The notes under the pieces were generated by a model. The model was given only the letters and a program-made list of their open reading frames with translations, did no database searches and was not told the DNA's origin. From contig NZ_JALKBF010000001.1 of the NCBI RefSeq assembly GCF_023016085.1, forward strand, positions 2,418,001-2,482,000: a stretch of 64,000 nt of DNA. Direction: 5' to 3'. Shown in pieces: positions 29,133 through 37,700 of this stretch. The stretch's first letter is position 1; every line of letters starts with the position of its first letter. A program made the position numbers and the translations under genes. The DNA comes from Aliiroseovarius sp. F47248L. GTDB taxonomy: Bacteria; Pseudomonadota; Alphaproteobacteria; Rhodobacterales; Rhodobacteraceae.

Positions 29133-29154
29133 GCGCGGCCTCTAAAGGCCGCGC
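29133..29154 (-). terminator. GC-rich hairpin between pheT and ytoQ
   Basis: GCGCGGCCT and AGGCCGCGC form a perfect 9-base stem with a short loop. No T run follows on the minus strand, so it may attenuate rather than end transcription from the phe operon into ytoQ. Confidence 0.4.
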
Positions 29155-29162
29155 GTATCGGA

Positions 29163-31559
29163 TCAGCCGCGCAATGTGCCGCCAGTGGCCTTGCCCACCT
29201 TCTCGACGATCTTGGCGCTGACCGCTTCGATGTCCTTGTCAGTCAGGGTCGCGTCACGCGGTTGCAGGCGCACGGTGATGGCGAGCGATTTCTTGCCCTC
29301 ACCCAAGCTGCCGCCGATGAATTCGTCAAACACATTCACATCGACGATCAACGCCTTGTCCGCCCCGGCGGCTGCGTTCACCAAGTTGATCGCTTCCACG
29401 TCGGCATCCACCACGAAGGCTAAGTCGCGCTCGACGGGTTGCAAATCACTGGCCCCCAGCGCGCCGCGCCCTGTGCCTTTGGCTTTCGGGAACGGCACCT
29501 TCGCCAGATGCACGGCGAAGGCCACAACGGGGCCTTTTACGTCCATGTCGGCGATGGCTTTCGGATGCAATTCGCCAAATGCGCCAAGGATGTTCTTCGG
29601 CCCCAGCCCCAGCTTGGCAGAGCGTCCGGGGTGCCACCACGCATTCATGTCGCGCACATAGGTCAGCTTGGTAGGTGCGCCGATGGCATTCAGAACCGCC
29701 TCGACATCCGCTTTGGCGTCATAGGCATCGACCGGGCGGCGGGCGCCGAAGCGGTCGCGCGGGCCGGTATGGCCGACCAGAATGCCGGTGACCATTTGCT
29801 CGTATTCCTCCGGCTCACCACCATGGAAGACGGGGCCAACCTCGAACAGCGCCAGATCCATGAAACCGCGCGCCTGGTTGCGGGCGGCGGCTTGCAGCAG
29901 ACCGGGCAGCAGGGATGGGCGCATATGGCTCATCTCGGACGAGATCGGGTTTTGCAGGCGCGTCACATTTGCCCCACCACCGAACCGCTTGGCGCTGCCC
30001 TCATCAATGAAGCTGTAGGTCACGCATTCGTTGTATCCCAGCGCCGCCACGGTGCGCCGCGCCATGCCTTCGCGCTTCTGCATCGGGGTCAGGATCGCCT
30101 TGGGCACACCCACATGGGCACGCGCCATCGGTTTACCGACCAGCTTGGTCAGGGACGCCACCCGCGCGACCTCCTCGACCAGATCGGCCGAACCTTGCAC
30201 GTCCGGGCGCCAGCTTGGCACATGGGCCATGCCGTCCTTGATTGTGAAGCCCAGCGCGGTCAGGGTCTTGCGCTGTTCATCCGCCGGAATGTCCATGCCG
30301 ACCAGCGACTGCACCCGGTCGGTGTCCAGCTTGTAGGCCCGGCGTGTATCCGGCACCTCACCGGCCACGACGACGTCCGACGGCTCGCCGCCGCACAGAT
30401 CGAGGATCATCTGTGTCGCGGCTTCAATTGCTTGCGCGTTGTATTCCGGATCAATGCCGCGTTCGTTGCGATAACGCGCGTCGGAGTTGATTTTCAGCGC
30501 GCGGCCCGTGCGGGCGATCTGGGTGGTTTCCCAGAACGCAGCCTCAAGGAAGACATTGGTGGTCGCTTCCGTGCAGCCGGTGGGCAGGCCGCCCATGATG
30601 CCGCCGATGGACTCGATGCCTTCATCATCGGAAATCACAACCATGCCGGGGGCGAAGGTGTATTCCTTCTCGTCCAGCCCCATCAGGGTCTCGCCACCCT
30701 TGGCGCGATGCACGCGCAGATCGCCCTTGACCTTGTCGGCGTCAAACACGTGCAGCGGGCGGTTCATGTCATAGGTGAAGAAGTTGGTGATATCGACAAG
30801 GGCCGAGATCGGGCGCAGCCCAATCGCACGCAGGCGCGCTTGCAGCCACGCGGGGGAAGGTCCGTTTTTCACGCCCTTGATCAGACGGCCCATGAACAGC
30901 GGGTTTGCGTCTTTGGTGCCGTCGTCAATGGTCACATTGATCGGGCTGGGGCCGTTGCCGGGCACCTTGTGTTCCTTGAGCGGCTTCAATGTTCCCAAAC
31001 CACGGGCGGCCAAGTCACGCGCAACACCTCGCACGCCCAGTGCATCGGGGCGGTTGGGGGTGATCGCAATCTCGATCACCGGGTCGACCTTGGTCGGGTC
31101 ATTGGCGGCCAGCCAGTCGACGAATTTCTCGCCCACCTCGCCCGAGGGCAGCTCGATGATGCCGTCATGTTCTTCCGACAGCTCCAGCTCACGCTCGGAC
31201 GCCATCATGCCGTGGCTTTCGACGCCGCGGATTTTGCCAACCGACAGGGTCACGTCGATGCCGGGCACGTAGTCGCCGGGCTTGGCAAGGACCACGGTGA
31301 TGCCTTCGCGCGCATTGGGTGCGCCGCAGACGATGGTCTTGTCACCTTCGTTGGTTTCCACCGTGCAGACGCGCAGACGGTCGGCGTCTGGGTGTTTTTC
31401 GGCAGACTTGACCTTGGCGAGCGTGAACGCGCCCAGACGGTCGAGAGGGTTGAAGATCCCCTCAACCTCCAGCCCCAGATCGGTGCAGGCCTCGGCAATT
31501 TCATCGACGCTCGCGTCGGTGTCGAGGTGGTCTTTCAGCCAGGAGATGGTGAATTTCAT
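29163..31559 (-). CDS. pheT: Phenylalanine-tRNA ligase subunit beta
   Basis: PheT forms the alpha2-beta2 phenylalanyl-tRNA synthetase with PheS. The 798-residue chain begins [20 protein letters not shown]. It includes the EMAP-II/tRNA-binding-like domain (CGAPNAREGITVVLAKPGDYVPG), the B3/B4 editing region, the B5 domain and a C-terminal ferredoxin-fold anticodon-binding domain (ERDLAFVVDADVEAINLV...TLTDKDIEA). Unusually, pheS does not directly precede it: a 147-residue hypothetical gene is inserted, overlapping pheT by 4 bases. The ribosome binding site GGGAGA lies inside the end of that inserted gene. Confidence 0.96.
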   Translation of the reverse strand: MKFTISWLKDHLDTDASVDEIAEACTDLGLEVEGIFNPLDRLGAFTLAKVKSAEKHPDADRLRVCTVETNEGDKTIVCGAPNAREGITVVLAKPGDYVPGIDVTLSVGKIRGVESHGMMASERELELSEEHDGIIELPSGEVGEKFVDWLAANDPTKVDPVIEIAITPNRPDALGVRGVARDLAARGLGTLKPLKEHKVPGNGPSPINVTIDDGTKDANPLFMGRLIKGVKNGPSPAWLQARLRAIGLRPISALVDITNFFTYDMNRPLHVFDADKVKGDLRVHRAKGGETLMGLDEKEYTFAPGMVVISDDEGIESIGGIMGGLPTGCTEATTNVFLEAAFWETTQIARTGRALKINSDARYRNERGIDPEYNAQAIEAATQMILDLCGGEPSDVVVAGEVPDTRRAYKLDTDRVQSLVGMDIPADEQRKTLTALGFTIKDGMAHVPSWRPDVQGSADLVEEVARVASLTKLVGKPMARAHVGVPKAILTPMQKREGMARRTVAALGYNECVTYSFIDEGSAKRFGGGANVTRLQNPISSEMSHMRPSLLPGLLQAAARNQARGFMDLALFEVGPVFHGGEPEEYEQMVTGILVGHTGPRDRFGARRPVDAYDAKADVEAVLNAIGAPTKLTYVRDMNAWWHPGRSAKLGLGPKNILGAFGELHPKAIADMDVKGPVVAFAVHLAKVPFPKAKGTGRGALGASDLQPVERDLAFVVDADVEAINLVNAAAGADKALIVDVNVFDEFIGGSLGEGKKSLAITVRLQPRDATLTDKDIEAVSAKIVEKVGKATGGTLRG

Positions 31560-31999
31560 TGCATATTCTCCCGATCAATCGAGCGACCGTATGGGGTCAC
31601 AATGATCAATTCTTGATTTGTTAGTTTAGATTTGCCGATGTTCTCAGCTCTAACTTCGCGCATAAACTCTGCCAGAGTTCCATCAAACACATCATGCGGG
31701 ACAGGTTTTCCACTTGTAATGCGCTTATCGAACTCTACAAAACGGCGCATTGCTCCATCCGAAGCCACAATTGCAAACTTCATTTTCGCAGTCGCATAGT
31801 TTGATAGTGCGTCCTCTTTGCCGATACCATCGCGATTGTGGGCATTCGCAAGTTCACAAATCGCTTCTACCATTTCGACATAGGCCGAATAGTTTCGTGA
31901 CCTCACCAACTCACGACGATCAAACAGCTTTTGCACTGCATAGGTTATGATAGCCACACCTAGACCAATTATCGCAGTGGCTAGAAGGTCCTGCGTCAC
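31556..31999 (-). CDS. Hypothetical membrane-anchored protein inserted between pheS and pheT
   Basis: The 147-residue protein has one N-terminal membrane segment ([22 protein letters not shown], residues 5-26) followed by a basic [10 protein letters not shown] stretch. This suggests a single-pass protein with a cytoplasmic, mostly helical domain. I recognise no family. The base composition differs from the flanks: 53 of 120 bases near its 3' end are G or C, against 41 of 60 in a nearby part of pheT. It overlaps the pheS stop and the pheT start by 4 bases each, so it is fully integrated into the operon's translation. Recent acquisition is inferred from composition and position. Confidence 0.75.
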   Translation of the reverse strand: MTQDLLATAIIGLGVAIITYAVQKLFDRRELVRSRNYSAYVEMVEAICELANAHNRDGIGKEDALSNYATAKMKFAIVASDGAMRRFVEFDKRITSGKPVPHDVFDGTLAEFMREVRAENIGKSKLTNQELIIVTPYGRSIDRENMQ

Positions 32000-33069
32000 C
32001 TACTCAACCCCCCACGCATGGTCGGCACATCCAGAGCCGCAAACCCGTAATGCCGCAGCCAGCGCAGGTCTGAATCAAAGAAGGCGCGCAAATCCGGGAT
32101 GCCGTATTTCAGCATGGCCAGACGGTCGATGCCCATGCCGAAGGCGAAGCCTTGCCATTCGTCGGGGTCTACGCCTGCCGATTTCAGCACATGCGGGTGC
32201 ACCATGCCGGAACCCAGGATTTCCATCCAGTCGTCGCCCTCGCCCAGCCTCAAAGTGCCGCCTTCCCACGAACAGCGGATGTCAACCTCGGCCGACGGTT
32301 CGGTGAAGGGGAAGTGCGAGGCGCGGAAGCGCAGTTCGATGCCGTCGATTTCAAAGAAGGCGCGGCAGAACTCCTCCAGCACCCATTTCAGGTTCGCCAT
32401 CGAGATGTCTTTGTCGATCGCCAGCCCTTCGACCTGATGGAACATCGGGGTGTGGGTCTGGTCGTAATCGGCGCGGTACACGCGGCCCGGCGCGATCACG
32501 CGAATGGGGGCGCCCTGATCCATCATCGCGCGGATTTGCACGGGGCTGGTATGGGTGCGCAGCACATGCGGCGGGCGGTTGTCGCCCTCTGGCATGGTCA
32601 TATAGAACGTGTCCATCTCGGTCCGGGTCGGGTGCTCGGCGGGGATGTTCAGCGCGTCGAAATTATACCAGTCGCTTTCGACCTGCGGCCCTTCGGAGAC
32701 GGCAAAGCCCATGTCGCCGAAAATCGCGGAAATCTCTTCCGTGACCTGTGAAATCGGGTGAATGCTGCCTTGGCGCTGGGGTCGGCCCGGCAGGGACACG
32801 TCCAGCCATTCGGTGCGCAGGCGTTCGTCCAACGCGGCATCGGCCAGCGCAGATTTCTTGGCGGAAATGGCCGAATTGATCTCGTCCTTCAGTGCGTTCA
32901 GCTTGGGGCCAGCGACTTGGCGTTCTTCCGGCGTCATCTTGCCCAGCTCGCGCATTTTCAAGGCCACTTCGCCCTTCTTGCCGACGGCTTGCACGCGGAT
33001 ATCTTCCAGTGTCGCTTCGTCCGCAGCACCGCCGATTGCATCAAGGTATTTTGTTCTAAGGTCGTCCAT
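31996..33069 (-). CDS. pheS: Phenylalanine-tRNA ligase subunit alpha
   Basis: PheS carries the catalytic site that charges tRNA-Phe. From the ATG at 33069 ([14 protein letters not shown]) the chain has 357 residues. An N-terminal coiled-coil (about 1-85) binds tRNA. Class II motifs follow: motif 2-like [14 protein letters not shown] and [23 protein letters not shown], then [15 protein letters not shown] and [18 protein letters not shown] (motif 3). The stop overlaps the start of the inserted hypothetical gene (ATGA), not pheT as is usual. Confidence 0.96.
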   Translation of the reverse strand: MDDLRTKYLDAIGGAADEATLEDIRVQAVGKKGEVALKMRELGKMTPEERQVAGPKLNALKDEINSAISAKKSALADAALDERLRTEWLDVSLPGRPQRQGSIHPISQVTEEISAIFGDMGFAVSEGPQVESDWYNFDALNIPAEHPTRTEMDTFYMTMPEGDNRPPHVLRTHTSPVQIRAMMDQGAPIRVIAPGRVYRADYDQTHTPMFHQVEGLAIDKDISMANLKWVLEEFCRAFFEIDGIELRFRASHFPFTEPSAEVDIRCSWEGGTLRLGEGDDWMEILGSGMVHPHVLKSAGVDPDEWQGFAFGMGIDRLAMLKYGIPDLRAFFDSDLRWLRHYGFAALDVPTMRGGLSR

Positions 33070-33139
33070 GTCAGCCCCTTTGCGTCGCACCGCTTCCAGC
33101 TAGCGAATGCAGGGCAAAATGGCAAGCGGGCGCGGGTGC

Positions 33140-34387
33140 TCAGGGGGCGGTCAAGGCGCGAAGGCGGTTTGAAAGAAACGCTTTGTCTTCCGGCGCGACG
33201 GCAAGGGATATCGCGGTGCGGTAGCTTGCAGCGGCGTCCTGCCTGCGCCCCAGCCGCGCCAGAAGATCGGCGCGACAGGCGTGATAGGGTTGATACCCGT
33301 TCAGTTTGTCATCGACGCACAGCGTGTCCAGCAGGCTTAACCCAGCCTGTGGCCCCTTGGCATAAGACAGGGCAGCGGCCTGATTGATCCGCACAATCGG
33401 GTTGGGTTGGCGTTGGGCCAGCACCTCATAAAGTGCCACGATCTGTGGCCAATCGGTGGCGGTGAAGCTGGCAGCATTGGCGTGAAGTGCGCTGATTGCC
33501 GCCTGTATCGCATAGGGGCCAGCCGGTCCCATAGACAGCGCCGTTTCGACCAGCGCGCCGCCTTCGCGGATCTTGGCGCGATCCCAACGGGCGCGGTTCT
33601 GCGCCTCTAGCGGCAAGAAGGCACCATCGTCGCCCTTGCGTGCCAGGCGGCGGCTGTCACCCAGCAGCATCAGGGCCAGCAGCCCCTTTGCCTCGGCATG
33701 GTCCGGCAATAGCCCGGTCAGGATACGGCCCAGCCGGATCGCCTCGTTCACCAGATCGGTGCGCGACATTTGCCCGTCCGAAGACCAATGGCCTTCGGTA
33801 AAGATCAGGTAAATCACCCGCAGCACCGCATCCGTGCGGTCATGCAAGTCCTCTGGTTCGGGTAGTTTGAAGGCGATACCTGCCGCGCGCAGCTTTTTCT
33901 TGGCCCGCGTCAGGCGGGCCGCCATGGTTTCGGTTTTGTCCAGAAATGCCCCGGCAATCTCGGCGGTGGTCAGCCCGCCAAGCGCGCGCAGGGTCAGGGC
34001 GACACGCGACTTTTCTTCAAGCGCTGGGTGGCAGCATGTGTAAATCATCTCTAGCCGGTGGTCGGGGATCATCATTGGACGGTCCTCGGGATCATTGCGG
34101 TGCTGTTCAAGCCAAAGGGTCAGTTCGCCCGACTTGCGCATGGCCGTCTGGTTTCGCCTGATCCGGTCCAGCGCTTTACGGCGCGCCACAGTGATCATCC
34201 ATGCATCCGGGTGACGGGGCACGCCCTTGCGCGGCCATTCTTCCAACGCCGACACAACCGCATCCTGCAAGCTGTCTTCTGCCAGCCCATAATCCCCGAT
34301 CGAGGAGACGAGCGACGACAGAATGCGCCCCCAGTCTTCGCGGATCAATCGCGTGACAAGCGTGGGAACCTCAACCGGGGGCAGCAT
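33140..34387 (-). CDS. ECF sigma factor, ECF42-like (SigJ/DUF6596 type)
   Basis: This 415-residue protein has sigma region 2 (YGLAEDSLQDAVVSALEEW, then PDAWMITVARRKALDRIRR), region 4 (ALEEKSRVALTLRALGGLTTAEIAGAFLDKTETMAARLTRAKKKL) and a long C-terminal extension of about 240 residues. The extension includes TPR-like helices (EVLAQRQPNPIVRINQAAALSYAKGPQAGL). This layout and the neighbouring DGPF/YciI gene are the hallmark of ECF42 sigma factors, which are thought to be controlled through the extension rather than by an anti-sigma factor. Target promoters are not known; the DGPF gene is the usual target. Confidence 0.88.
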   Translation of the reverse strand: MLPPVEVPTLVTRLIREDWGRILSSLVSSIGDYGLAEDSLQDAVVSALEEWPRKGVPRHPDAWMITVARRKALDRIRRNQTAMRKSGELTLWLEQHRNDPEDRPMMIPDHRLEMIYTCCHPALEEKSRVALTLRALGGLTTAEIAGAFLDKTETMAARLTRAKKKLRAAGIAFKLPEPEDLHDRTDAVLRVIYLIFTEGHWSSDGQMSRTDLVNEAIRLGRILTGLLPDHAEAKGLLALMLLGDSRRLARKGDDGAFLPLEAQNRARWDRAKIREGGALVETALSMGPAGPYAIQAAISALHANAASFTATDWPQIVALYEVLAQRQPNPIVRINQAAALSYAKGPQAGLSLLDTLCVDDKLNGYQPYHACRADLLARLGRRQDAAASYRTAISLAVAPEDKAFLSNRLRALTAP

Positions 34388-34393
34388 GTGGAA

Positions 34394-34744
34394 TCAGTCC
34401 CAGATAACCACAGGGCGCACCTCAACACGGCCAAACGCGGCTGACGGGATCTGCTCGGCACATTTCAACGCATCATCAAGATCTTCGCAGTCCAACAGGT
34501 AATAGCCGCCAAGTTGCTCCTTGGTTTCGGCAAACGGGCCGTCCACGGTTTCCGCCTTGCCACCACGCACAGACACCGTAGTCGAGGTTGCGGTGGGTTG
34601 CAGCGCATCGCCTGAAACGAGTTTACCAGACTCTTTCATACGTTGGGTGAAATCCATGTAGCCCTGCATGAAGGGGCCGAATTCATCAGTGCCAGGTTGC
34701 GGTTCTTTTCCTTCTTGGGCGTAAATCAAACACATATATTGCAT
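34394..34744 (-). CDS. YciI family protein (DGPF domain)
   Basis: The 116-residue protein starts at 34744 (MQYMCLIYAQEGKEP) after a GGAAAG ribosome binding site. It has the family signature ETVDGPFAETKEQLGGYYLLDCEDLDDAL, with the DGPF motif that names the group, and ends with an EVRPV strand. It lies 6 bases upstream of the ECF42-like sigma gene and is the expected partner. Its biochemical role is unsettled; related YciI proteins have been proposed as small peroxidase- or hydrolase-like enzymes. Confidence 0.9.
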   Translation of the reverse strand: MQYMCLIYAQEGKEPQPGTDEFGPFMQGYMDFTQRMKESGKLVSGDALQPTATSTTVSVRGGKAETVDGPFAETKEQLGGYYLLDCEDLDDALKCAEQIPSAAFGRVEVRPVVIWD

Positions 34745-35038
34745 GGTCTTTCCTTTCATCTGTTGGGAAAGGCTTCAGGCCTTTCTGTGTACCAGACGAT
34801 TGAAGATCGGCAAAATCGACATACGGGGCGAAAGTTATTAGATAGACAGGTTTGAGCCCAACCCGTACCTTGGATTTTTTCGCTGCATGCGCTCGCAGCA
34901 CGGATATTTCTGCGCACGCGCAAAATCAGATGCTACCACGCAGCGGAAAAACCGGCCATTCGCGCAGAGCGCAGCGAGAGCTATGGGTCGAATTCAGAGC
35001 CCAAAGCGTATAGGGTTACTATTGGCGAGGGTGTCTGC
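34745..35038. other. 294-base gap between the DGPF gene and a LysR gene
   Basis: I see no gene and no clear hairpin. The region contains short AT-rich stretches and a repeated GCGC/GCAG character in its middle (34900-34980), and may include the promoter of the DGPF-sigma unit at its left end. The short open frames in it have no family similarity that I recognise. Confidence 0.5.
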
Positions 35039-35950
35039 CTAAGATGGCTTTTGCCATTTCGGTGCGCGGCCTACGTGTTCGATCAGGAAGTCTATGAGTG
35101 CGCGAACCTTGGCGGACACCACGTTGCTTTTGGGATAGATCAGCCAAAGCGCAGGGCTTTCCTCCATCCGGAAATTCGGCAGTACACGCTGAAGGGTGCT
35201 GTCACGCAAGGCATCATGGACCAACCATAGTGAATTAACCGAAATCCCTCCCCCATCAAGCGTCAGCTTCTTTTGGGTCGAGCCGTCGTTTAGGAGAAGA
35301 CGATATTCGGCCTTTCGTGGATCAAATATGTCGATGGTCCCGTCCGTCGCAACAATGCTACGTGGCTCAAGATCACGAAAGGCAATCAACCGATGGGAAT
35401 GTAGATCGGCGGGCTCGACCGGAGTGCCATACTTCTCCAGATAGTCCGGTGAAGCGCAAAGGATGCGAATGTCGTCCGCTAGTTTTCGCGCGGTTAAACT
35501 GCTGTCTTCAAGAACGGAATTGCGCAGGGCAAGGTCGTAGCTGCCCTCGATCAGATCAAACTGAGCGTCCGAGAGGTGCAGATCCAAGATCAGGTCCGGA
35601 TATTTGTCCATGAACTTCGGTAACAGTGGCGCGATATATAGCTGCGCAAATGTGCTGGGGGCCGCAAAGCGCAGCGTTCCGCTGATCTTGGTCTGTCCTT
35701 TGCCAAGGGCTGCGAGCGCGGCCTCCTCTTGGGCGATCATCTCTTTGGCGTAGGGCAAAAAGTCTTGACCCTCCTGCGAGAGGGACAGTTTGCGGGTCGA
35801 GCGGTGCATTAGGTCCGCCCCGACAAAACGCTCCAACTTCGCGATCCGCGCGCTGGCGACGGCTGGCGCCATACCAAGTGCGCGCCCCGCCGCACTGATG
35901 TTGTGCGTCTCGCAGGTCAGGACAAATAGGCGAAGGCTTTGGGCGTCCAC
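35039..35950 (-). CDS. LysR family transcriptional regulator
   Basis: The 303-residue regulator starts at GTG 35950 (MDAQSLRLFVLTCETHN). The helix-turn-helix is in ISAAGRALGMAPAVASARIAKLE (about 18-40), and the effector domain follows from about 88 with SGTLRFAAPSTFAQLYIAPLLP. It is divergent from the CmcJ-like oxygenase gene with 97 bases between the starts. This is the standard layout for a LysR protein controlling the adjacent oxygenase-SDR-oxygenase unit. That gap is AT-rich and contains TTTCA-N6-TGAAA. Confidence 0.9.
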   Translation of the reverse strand: MDAQSLRLFVLTCETHNISAAGRALGMAPAVASARIAKLERFVGADLMHRSTRKLSLSQEGQDFLPYAKEMIAQEEAALAALGKGQTKISGTLRFAAPSTFAQLYIAPLLPKFMDKYPDLILDLHLSDAQFDLIEGSYDLALRNSVLEDSSLTARKLADDIRILCASPDYLEKYGTPVEPADLHSHRLIAFRDLEPRSIVATDGTIDIFDPRKAEYRLLLNDGSTQKKLTLDGGGISVNSLWLVHDALRDSTLQRVLPNFRMEESPALWLIYPKSNVVSAKVRALIDFLIEHVGRAPKWQKPS

Positions 35951-36047
35951 ATTATATCCATTTTCAAAAAACTGAAATCACTTCCGTCTCCTTTTTATAT
36001 TTTTTGAGAGTGATAAGTCAAATGCACAGACGCAAACGGAGGCTCTT

Positions 36048-36827
36048 ATGACCCAACTCGCCACAGTAAATTACCACGTGCACAAACCAGAGCGGCAGGC
36101 ATTTGAACTGGACGCAGGCGGTATCGTTGGGAACCTTATATCACCAGAGCTGGCCCCGACTGAGGTGCAGGTCTTTGACGAACGCGCCGTGGGCGTCTCC
36201 ACCACCTTTGAAAAGGCCTCTGTCGGGTTCGCGACCGTCCCGACGCAGGTGAGGTCTTACGACAACGACAATGGTTGGCAACCGACCTATGATGCTGAGC
36301 TAACCAAACTTCTGGCAGATGAAATCGACGTCAAAGAAGTCATCATTTTCGATCACACGGTTCGCATTGATGATCCAGATGCGGCGCGAAAGCCCGCCCG
36401 CAACGTCCATAGCGACTACAGCAAACATGGTGCGGAGCAGCGGCTAATCGACATTCTGGGCGTAGAAAAAGCCGCGGAATGGGCCAAAGGCCACTACGCT
36501 TTCATCAACGTCTGGCGCCCAGTTGCCGCGCCAATCAACTCCGCCCCTTTGGGCTTTATCCTTCCCGAAAGCGTCGCCGACGAAGACTGGATCCTGCTCG
36601 ACCTGATATATCCGGATCGCAAGGGCCAGATCATGGGCTTGGCCGCGAACGCGGATCACGAATGGGTCTATATGTCCAAAATGACACCAGACGACGTCGC
36701 ATATTTTAACATCTTCGACAATAAGGGCCGCGCGTCCATCGGACACAGCGCGCTTGATATGATCGAGGATCCGAACATTCACACAGTGCGCCAAAGCATC
36801 GAGAGCCGAACGCTCGTGCGGTACTGA
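36048..36827 (+). CDS. CmcJ/NvfI family oxidoreductase
   Basis: The 259-residue protein resembles the CmcJ/NvfI (GA4 desaturase-like) oxidoreductases, a group with a 2-oxoglutarate/iron oxygenase-like fold found in secondary metabolism. Visible elements are VIIFDHTVR near 98-106, the HxD pair in RNVHSDYS (His121, Asp123), FINVWRPV (152-159), and the C-terminal IGHSALDMIED with His233 followed by RQSIESRTLV. These give a complete His-Asp-His plus arginine set. GGAGG precedes the ATG. It is the first of three genes on one strand behind a divergent LysR. The substrate is unknown. Confidence 0.82.
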   Translation: MTQLATVNYHVHKPERQAFELDAGGIVGNLISPELAPTEVQVFDERAVGVSTTFEKASVGFATVPTQVRSYDNDNGWQPTYDAELTKLLADEIDVKEVIIFDHTVRIDDPDAARKPARNVHSDYSKHGAEQRLIDILGVEKAAEWAKGHYAFINVWRPVAAPINSAPLGFILPESVADEDWILLDLIYPDRKGQIMGLAANADHEWVYMSKMTPDDVAYFNIFDNKGRASIGHSALDMIEDPNIHTVRQSIESRTLVRY

Positions 36828-36865
36828 CCCCCTGAACACGCTGAAACACATCGAAAGAATATCAC

Positions 36866-37654
36866 ATGACCAAGACAATTCTCATCACAGGTTCCACTGA
36901 CGGCATCGGCCTTTTGACTGCAGAAAAGCTGGCCGCCGAAGGGCACACAATTTTGCTGCATGGCCGCAGCGAAGCCAAGCTAGACGCCGCTGCAAAGCAG
37001 GTCAGCGGCAAGACAGAAACCTACATCGCCGATCTGACAAAGATGGCCGATGTTCACGCCATGGCCGCCGAAATCCGCAAGAACCACACGCAGCTTGATG
37101 CCGTGATCAATAACGCGGGCATCCTCAAAGCTCCGAAGACGGTCACTGCCGACGGATATGACATCCGTTTCATGGTCAACACCTTCGCCCCCTATGTGCT
37201 GACCCGCGAGTTGCTGTCGGTCATCGCCAAGGACGGGCGCATCGTGAACCTGTCGTCGGCTGCGCAGGCGCCAATCGATCTGAAAGCGCTGAACGGAAAC
37301 ATGCCGCTTGATGACATGAGCGCCTATGCCCAAAGCAAGCTAGCCATCACGATCTGGTCGAAGGAAATGGCGCGCGAATTGCCGGAAGGCCCCGCCGTCA
37401 TCGCGGTGAACCCCGGGTCTTTGCTGGCCTCCAAGATGGTCAAAGAAGGCTTTGGCGTTTCGGGCAACGATCTGAGCATCGGCGCCGACATCCTGATCGA
37501 GGCCGCCCTCGGAGAGACCTTTGCCAACGCGTCGGGCAAATACTTCGATAATGACAGCCGCCGCTTCGCCCAACCCCAAGCCGCCGCCCAAGACGCGGGC
37601 CACGTTGCAGCCGTGATGCAAGGCATCACCGATGCCGTCGCCAAGCTGGGCTAA
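36866..37654 (+). CDS. SDR family NAD(P)-dependent oxidoreductase
   Basis: The 262-residue short-chain dehydrogenase begins MTKTILITGSTDGIG, with the cofactor-binding TGxxxGIG. NNAG occurs near residue 85 and the catalytic tetrad includes Tyr154 and Lys158 in AYAQSKLA, with serine upstream (VNLSSAAQ). The N-terminal arginine in LLHGRSEAKL suggests NADPH preference. It lies 38 bases after the CmcJ-like gene and 46 bases before the 2OG oxygenase, all on one strand, so it probably oxidises or reduces an intermediate of the same pathway. Confidence 0.9.
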   Translation: MTKTILITGSTDGIGLLTAEKLAAEGHTILLHGRSEAKLDAAAKQVSGKTETYIADLTKMADVHAMAAEIRKNHTQLDAVINNAGILKAPKTVTADGYDIRFMVNTFAPYVLTRELLSVIAKDGRIVNLSSAAQAPIDLKALNGNMPLDDMSAYAQSKLAITIWSKEMARELPEGPAVIAVNPGSLLASKMVKEGFGVSGNDLSIGADILIEAALGETFANASGKYFDNDSRRFAQPQAAAQDAGHVAAVMQGITDAVAKLG

Positions 37655-37700
37655 CACCTTCGCGCCAATTTGTACCACACACTGAAAAGAGAGATACATC

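Noticed and set aside
29439..31616. A 725-codon open frame on the plus strand opposite pheT
   Set aside because: It is antisense to a clearly conserved pheT. GC-rich coding sequence leaves few stops in the mirror frame, and the translation shows no family pattern.
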